This document shows positions 62,045 to 63,639 of a stretch of 63,639 bases of DNA, piece after piece. This stretch comes from Streptomyces sp. MZ04. GTDB taxonomy: Bacteria > Actinomycetota > Actinomycetes > Streptomycetales > Streptomycetaceae. The stretch lies in NCBI RefSeq assembly GCF_004684775.1, contig NZ_SRIC01000013.1, forward strand, positions 1 to 63,639, read 5' to 3'. Below the pieces are notes generated by a model. It did not search any database, was not told the origin of the DNA, and saw only the letters and a list, made by a program, of their open reading frames with translations. The translations under genes and the position numbers were made by a program. The stretch's first letter is position 1, and every line of letters begins with the position of its first letter.

Positions 62045-63502
62045 TCAGGCCACGGGCCCGCGCAACCCGGCCACCGCCCACTTCGCCCGTGTCGAAAGGC
62101 CGCTCAGCGCCTTCGCCGACTGTTTGGCGATCGTGTTGAGCAGGGTCTTGGTGTGCGTCATCGTCGACAGCGCGAGGTCCGCGTCGCCCGCCTCGACCGC
62201 CGCGAGCGTCAGCTCCAGATGCTGCTCCGTGATCAGTCGGCCGAGCCCTCGGCGGTGCCACTGCGCCGCCGTGTTGTCCGGAGGAGTGCCGTCGACGCCG
62301 ACCGCCGCCCGCGCCCGTTCCAGGGCTCGCCCGGCTGCCGCGAGGTCGCCCTTGCCGCGCTCCAGGCGAGCCAGGACGTACGCCTCCGATGCCCGGTCCA
62401 GTGCCGTGTCCTGGAGCGAGAGGAGGTTGAACTGGGCGCGGGCCTCCTGCGCGTGGTCGCCGATGCGTTCCAGCGCGCGGCTCAGCTCGCGGAGCCGGTC
62501 CGCGTGCGGGCCCGTGTCGTCCAGCAGGCGGATGAGCGCGACCCTGGCGTGCTCGGTTCGGCCCTGGCGGCGGGCCAGTTCGATCCAGGTGAACTCGCTC
62601 TCCGCCGTCGCGTCGCGCGCCTCCTCGGCGCGGGCCCACTCCACGGCGCCGGCGCTGTCGGTGACCTGCCCGAAAGTCGCCGAGCGCAGCAGCGGAACGT
62701 CCTGGTCCTGCCCGTGCGACGCCACAAGCACCGCGGCGAGCCGACGCTCCTGGAACCACTCGGATCGCTCGGCGGCGTTCTCGCGCTCCAACAGGCATCG
62801 CAGCAGCGACAGGTCATCGTCCCTGCGGTCGAACTGCGCTGCCCGCAGCACCCCGGACCGGAGCACCGGATCCGCGGCCGCCTCCTCCCGCGCACCGAGG
62901 TCGCCGGAGCGCACGCGCTCCAGAGTCTCCCGTCCCGGGCCGAGGACCACGTCGCGCAGGCACTGCCGGTAGGACTCGTGCAGCCGGTACGCGCACAGGT
63001 CAGGGGAGTTGAGCAGGACATGGTCCGGTTCGGTGCGCCCGGCGGCCGACTCCGTCAGGGCGAAGAGCTCGACCAGCGGCCTGTCCGGCAGGCCGAGACC
63101 ACTGACCAACGCCGCTCGCTGCGCGTCCAGTTCCGGGGCGAACTCCTCGCGCGCCTCGTCGTCCCCCGCACGCACCTGCGTCCGCAGGCCCTCCTCGTCC
63201 AGCTCGGCGGTGAGGCCTTCGCACCACTCGGGCAACCGGACGAGCATCTCGAGCGCCTCCCCGACGCTGTCGGCGATCAGTACGGCGTCGCCCTCGGAGG
63301 ACGCGTGGAGTACCGCCTGATCCGCACACAGGAAGTACGTACCGCCGGTGTCGTCGCCCGCGATCGGCTCCAGTGACGCACCGGACGCCAGGTGCACGTC
63401 CTCGACGTGGTACGCCCTGCTCACGTCGAAGTTGAAGGGAAACGCGGCCAGTTCGGCCAGGTCGGGGCGGCTGCGCAACAGCTCCAGTACGCGATCGGTC
63501 AT
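62045..63502 (-). CDS. Large protein of unknown function with helical repeats
   Basis: 485 residues from ATG 63502 (the longer frame to 63571 lacks a ribosome binding site). The first ~100 residues contain PFNFDVSRAYHVEDVHLASG and GGTYFLCADQAVLHASSEGDAVLIADSVGEALEMLVRLPEW. This is a pattern shared with SMI1/SUKH-like Streptomyces proteins that are often immunity or stress factors. From about 250 on, the sequence is built of helix pairs (LLRCLLERENAAERSEWFQERRLAAVL, RGKGDLAAAGRALERARAA) like HEAT or TPR repeats. No catalytic motif is seen. Monocistronic and at the right edge of the window. Confidence 0.65.
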   Translation of the reverse strand: MTDRVLELLRSRPDLAELAAFPFNFDVSRAYHVEDVHLASGASLEPIAGDDTGGTYFLCADQAVLHASSEGDAVLIADSVGEALEMLVRLPEWCEGLTAELDEEGLRTQVRAGDDEAREEFAPELDAQRAALVSGLGLPDRPLVELFALTESAAGRTEPDHVLLNSPDLCAYRLHESYRQCLRDVVLGPGRETLERVRSGDLGAREEAAADPVLRSGVLRAAQFDRRDDDLSLLRCLLERENAAERSEWFQERRLAAVLVASHGQDQDVPLLRSATFGQVTDSAGAVEWARAEEARDATAESEFTWIELARRQGRTEHARVALIRLLDDTGPHADRLRELSRALERIGDHAQEARAQFNLLSLQDTALDRASEAYVLARLERGKGDLAAAGRALERARAAVGVDGTPPDNTAAQWHRRGLGRLITEQHLELTLAAVEAGDADLALSTMTHTKTLLNTIAKQSAKALSGLSTRAKWAVAGLRGPVA

Positions 63503-63639
63503 ACGACCGAACCCTAGGGCCTGTCCGATGGGTCCTGCCGGGGTCGCGACCCCTGGCACGCACTCCCCCAAGCTCTCGGCTTCGCTCGAGCAGGGAGGTG
63601 CCCCCTCCCGCGTTGTCGTCGGTTGCCAACGCTCCGCGT
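63503..63639. other. Right-edge intergenic with common Streptomyces hairpin
   Basis: Contains cccccaagctctcggcttcg followed by ctcgagcagggagg. This is a type of intergenic sequence I recognise from many Streptomyces genomes; it can fold into a hairpin and often lies at gene or insertion-sequence ends. The window stops before the next gene. Confidence 0.45.

Overview
The window reads as a chromosome segment of a Streptomyces-type actinomycete. It has very high GC codon usage, frequent GTG starts, rare TTA codons, many Streptomyces-style regulators (LacI, DeoR, ArsR, TetR, GlxA-type AraC, NarL-type response regulator), a MbtH/NRPS gene cluster and a c-di-AMP riboswitch before a LysM/transglycosylase gene. 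No rRNA, tRNA or CRISPR array was seen.

Layout. 1-8.8 kb is a decayed area: an internally deleted IS5-type transposase, frameshifted or truncated genes, and a few intact small secreted or membrane proteins (2566-4432, 7902-8255) plus an NmrA/SDR-type oxidoreductase. 8.9-13.2 kb holds a large DEAH helicase with helicase-associated repeats, a DoxX-like membrane protein containing a TTA codon, and a secreted LysM/transglycosylase under a ydaO-type riboswitch.

13.6-28.8 kb is the most interesting part: a compact NRPS cluster. A divergent ATP-grasp ligase and an MFS exporter are followed by MbtH, an ornithine-carbamoyltransferase (OTC) homologue, a 1084-aa A-T-E* protein, a ~1739-aa C-A-MT-T-TE protein, and SbnA- and SbnB-type enzymes for L-2,3-diaminopropionate (Dap). 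The parts suggest that SbnA/SbnB make Dap, that the OTC homologue may carbamoylate it to 3-ureidoalanine (albizziine, a glutamine analogue), that the Gln-like second A domain loads it, that the embedded MT N-methylates it, and that the TE releases it. The terminal epimerization domain of the first protein has lost the catalytic His of its HHxxxDG motif. The ATP-grasp ligase may add a further residue. The order of events and the product are inference.

28.9-41 kb carries housekeeping and accessory genes: DUF4239, a dihydrofolate-reductase-family protein, an RDD protein, DUF899, an ArsR-VOC pair with a clear operator, a methyltransferase and a SulP transporter. These are followed by a chimeric MerR/WD40 pseudogene and a DeoR / SIS / class II aldolase sugar-phosphate locus with a 16-bp perfect hairpin between the last two genes. 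41-46.8 kb has a NADAR-domain protein and a sugar ABC importer (two permeases, binding lipoprotein) divergent from its LacI regulator, with an operator overlapping a candidate promoter.

46.8-63.6 kb holds a hotdog-fold protein, a VOC protein, an FtsX/MacB-like ABC transporter divergent from a two-component system, an Imm49-like protein, two methyltransferases, an HPF1-like (DUF2228) protein, an oxidoreductase/TetR pair, an isochorismatase with a GlxA-type regulator, a 14-unit pentanucleotide repeat and a large protein of unknown function. Families were assigned from recognised motifs only; no database search was possible.
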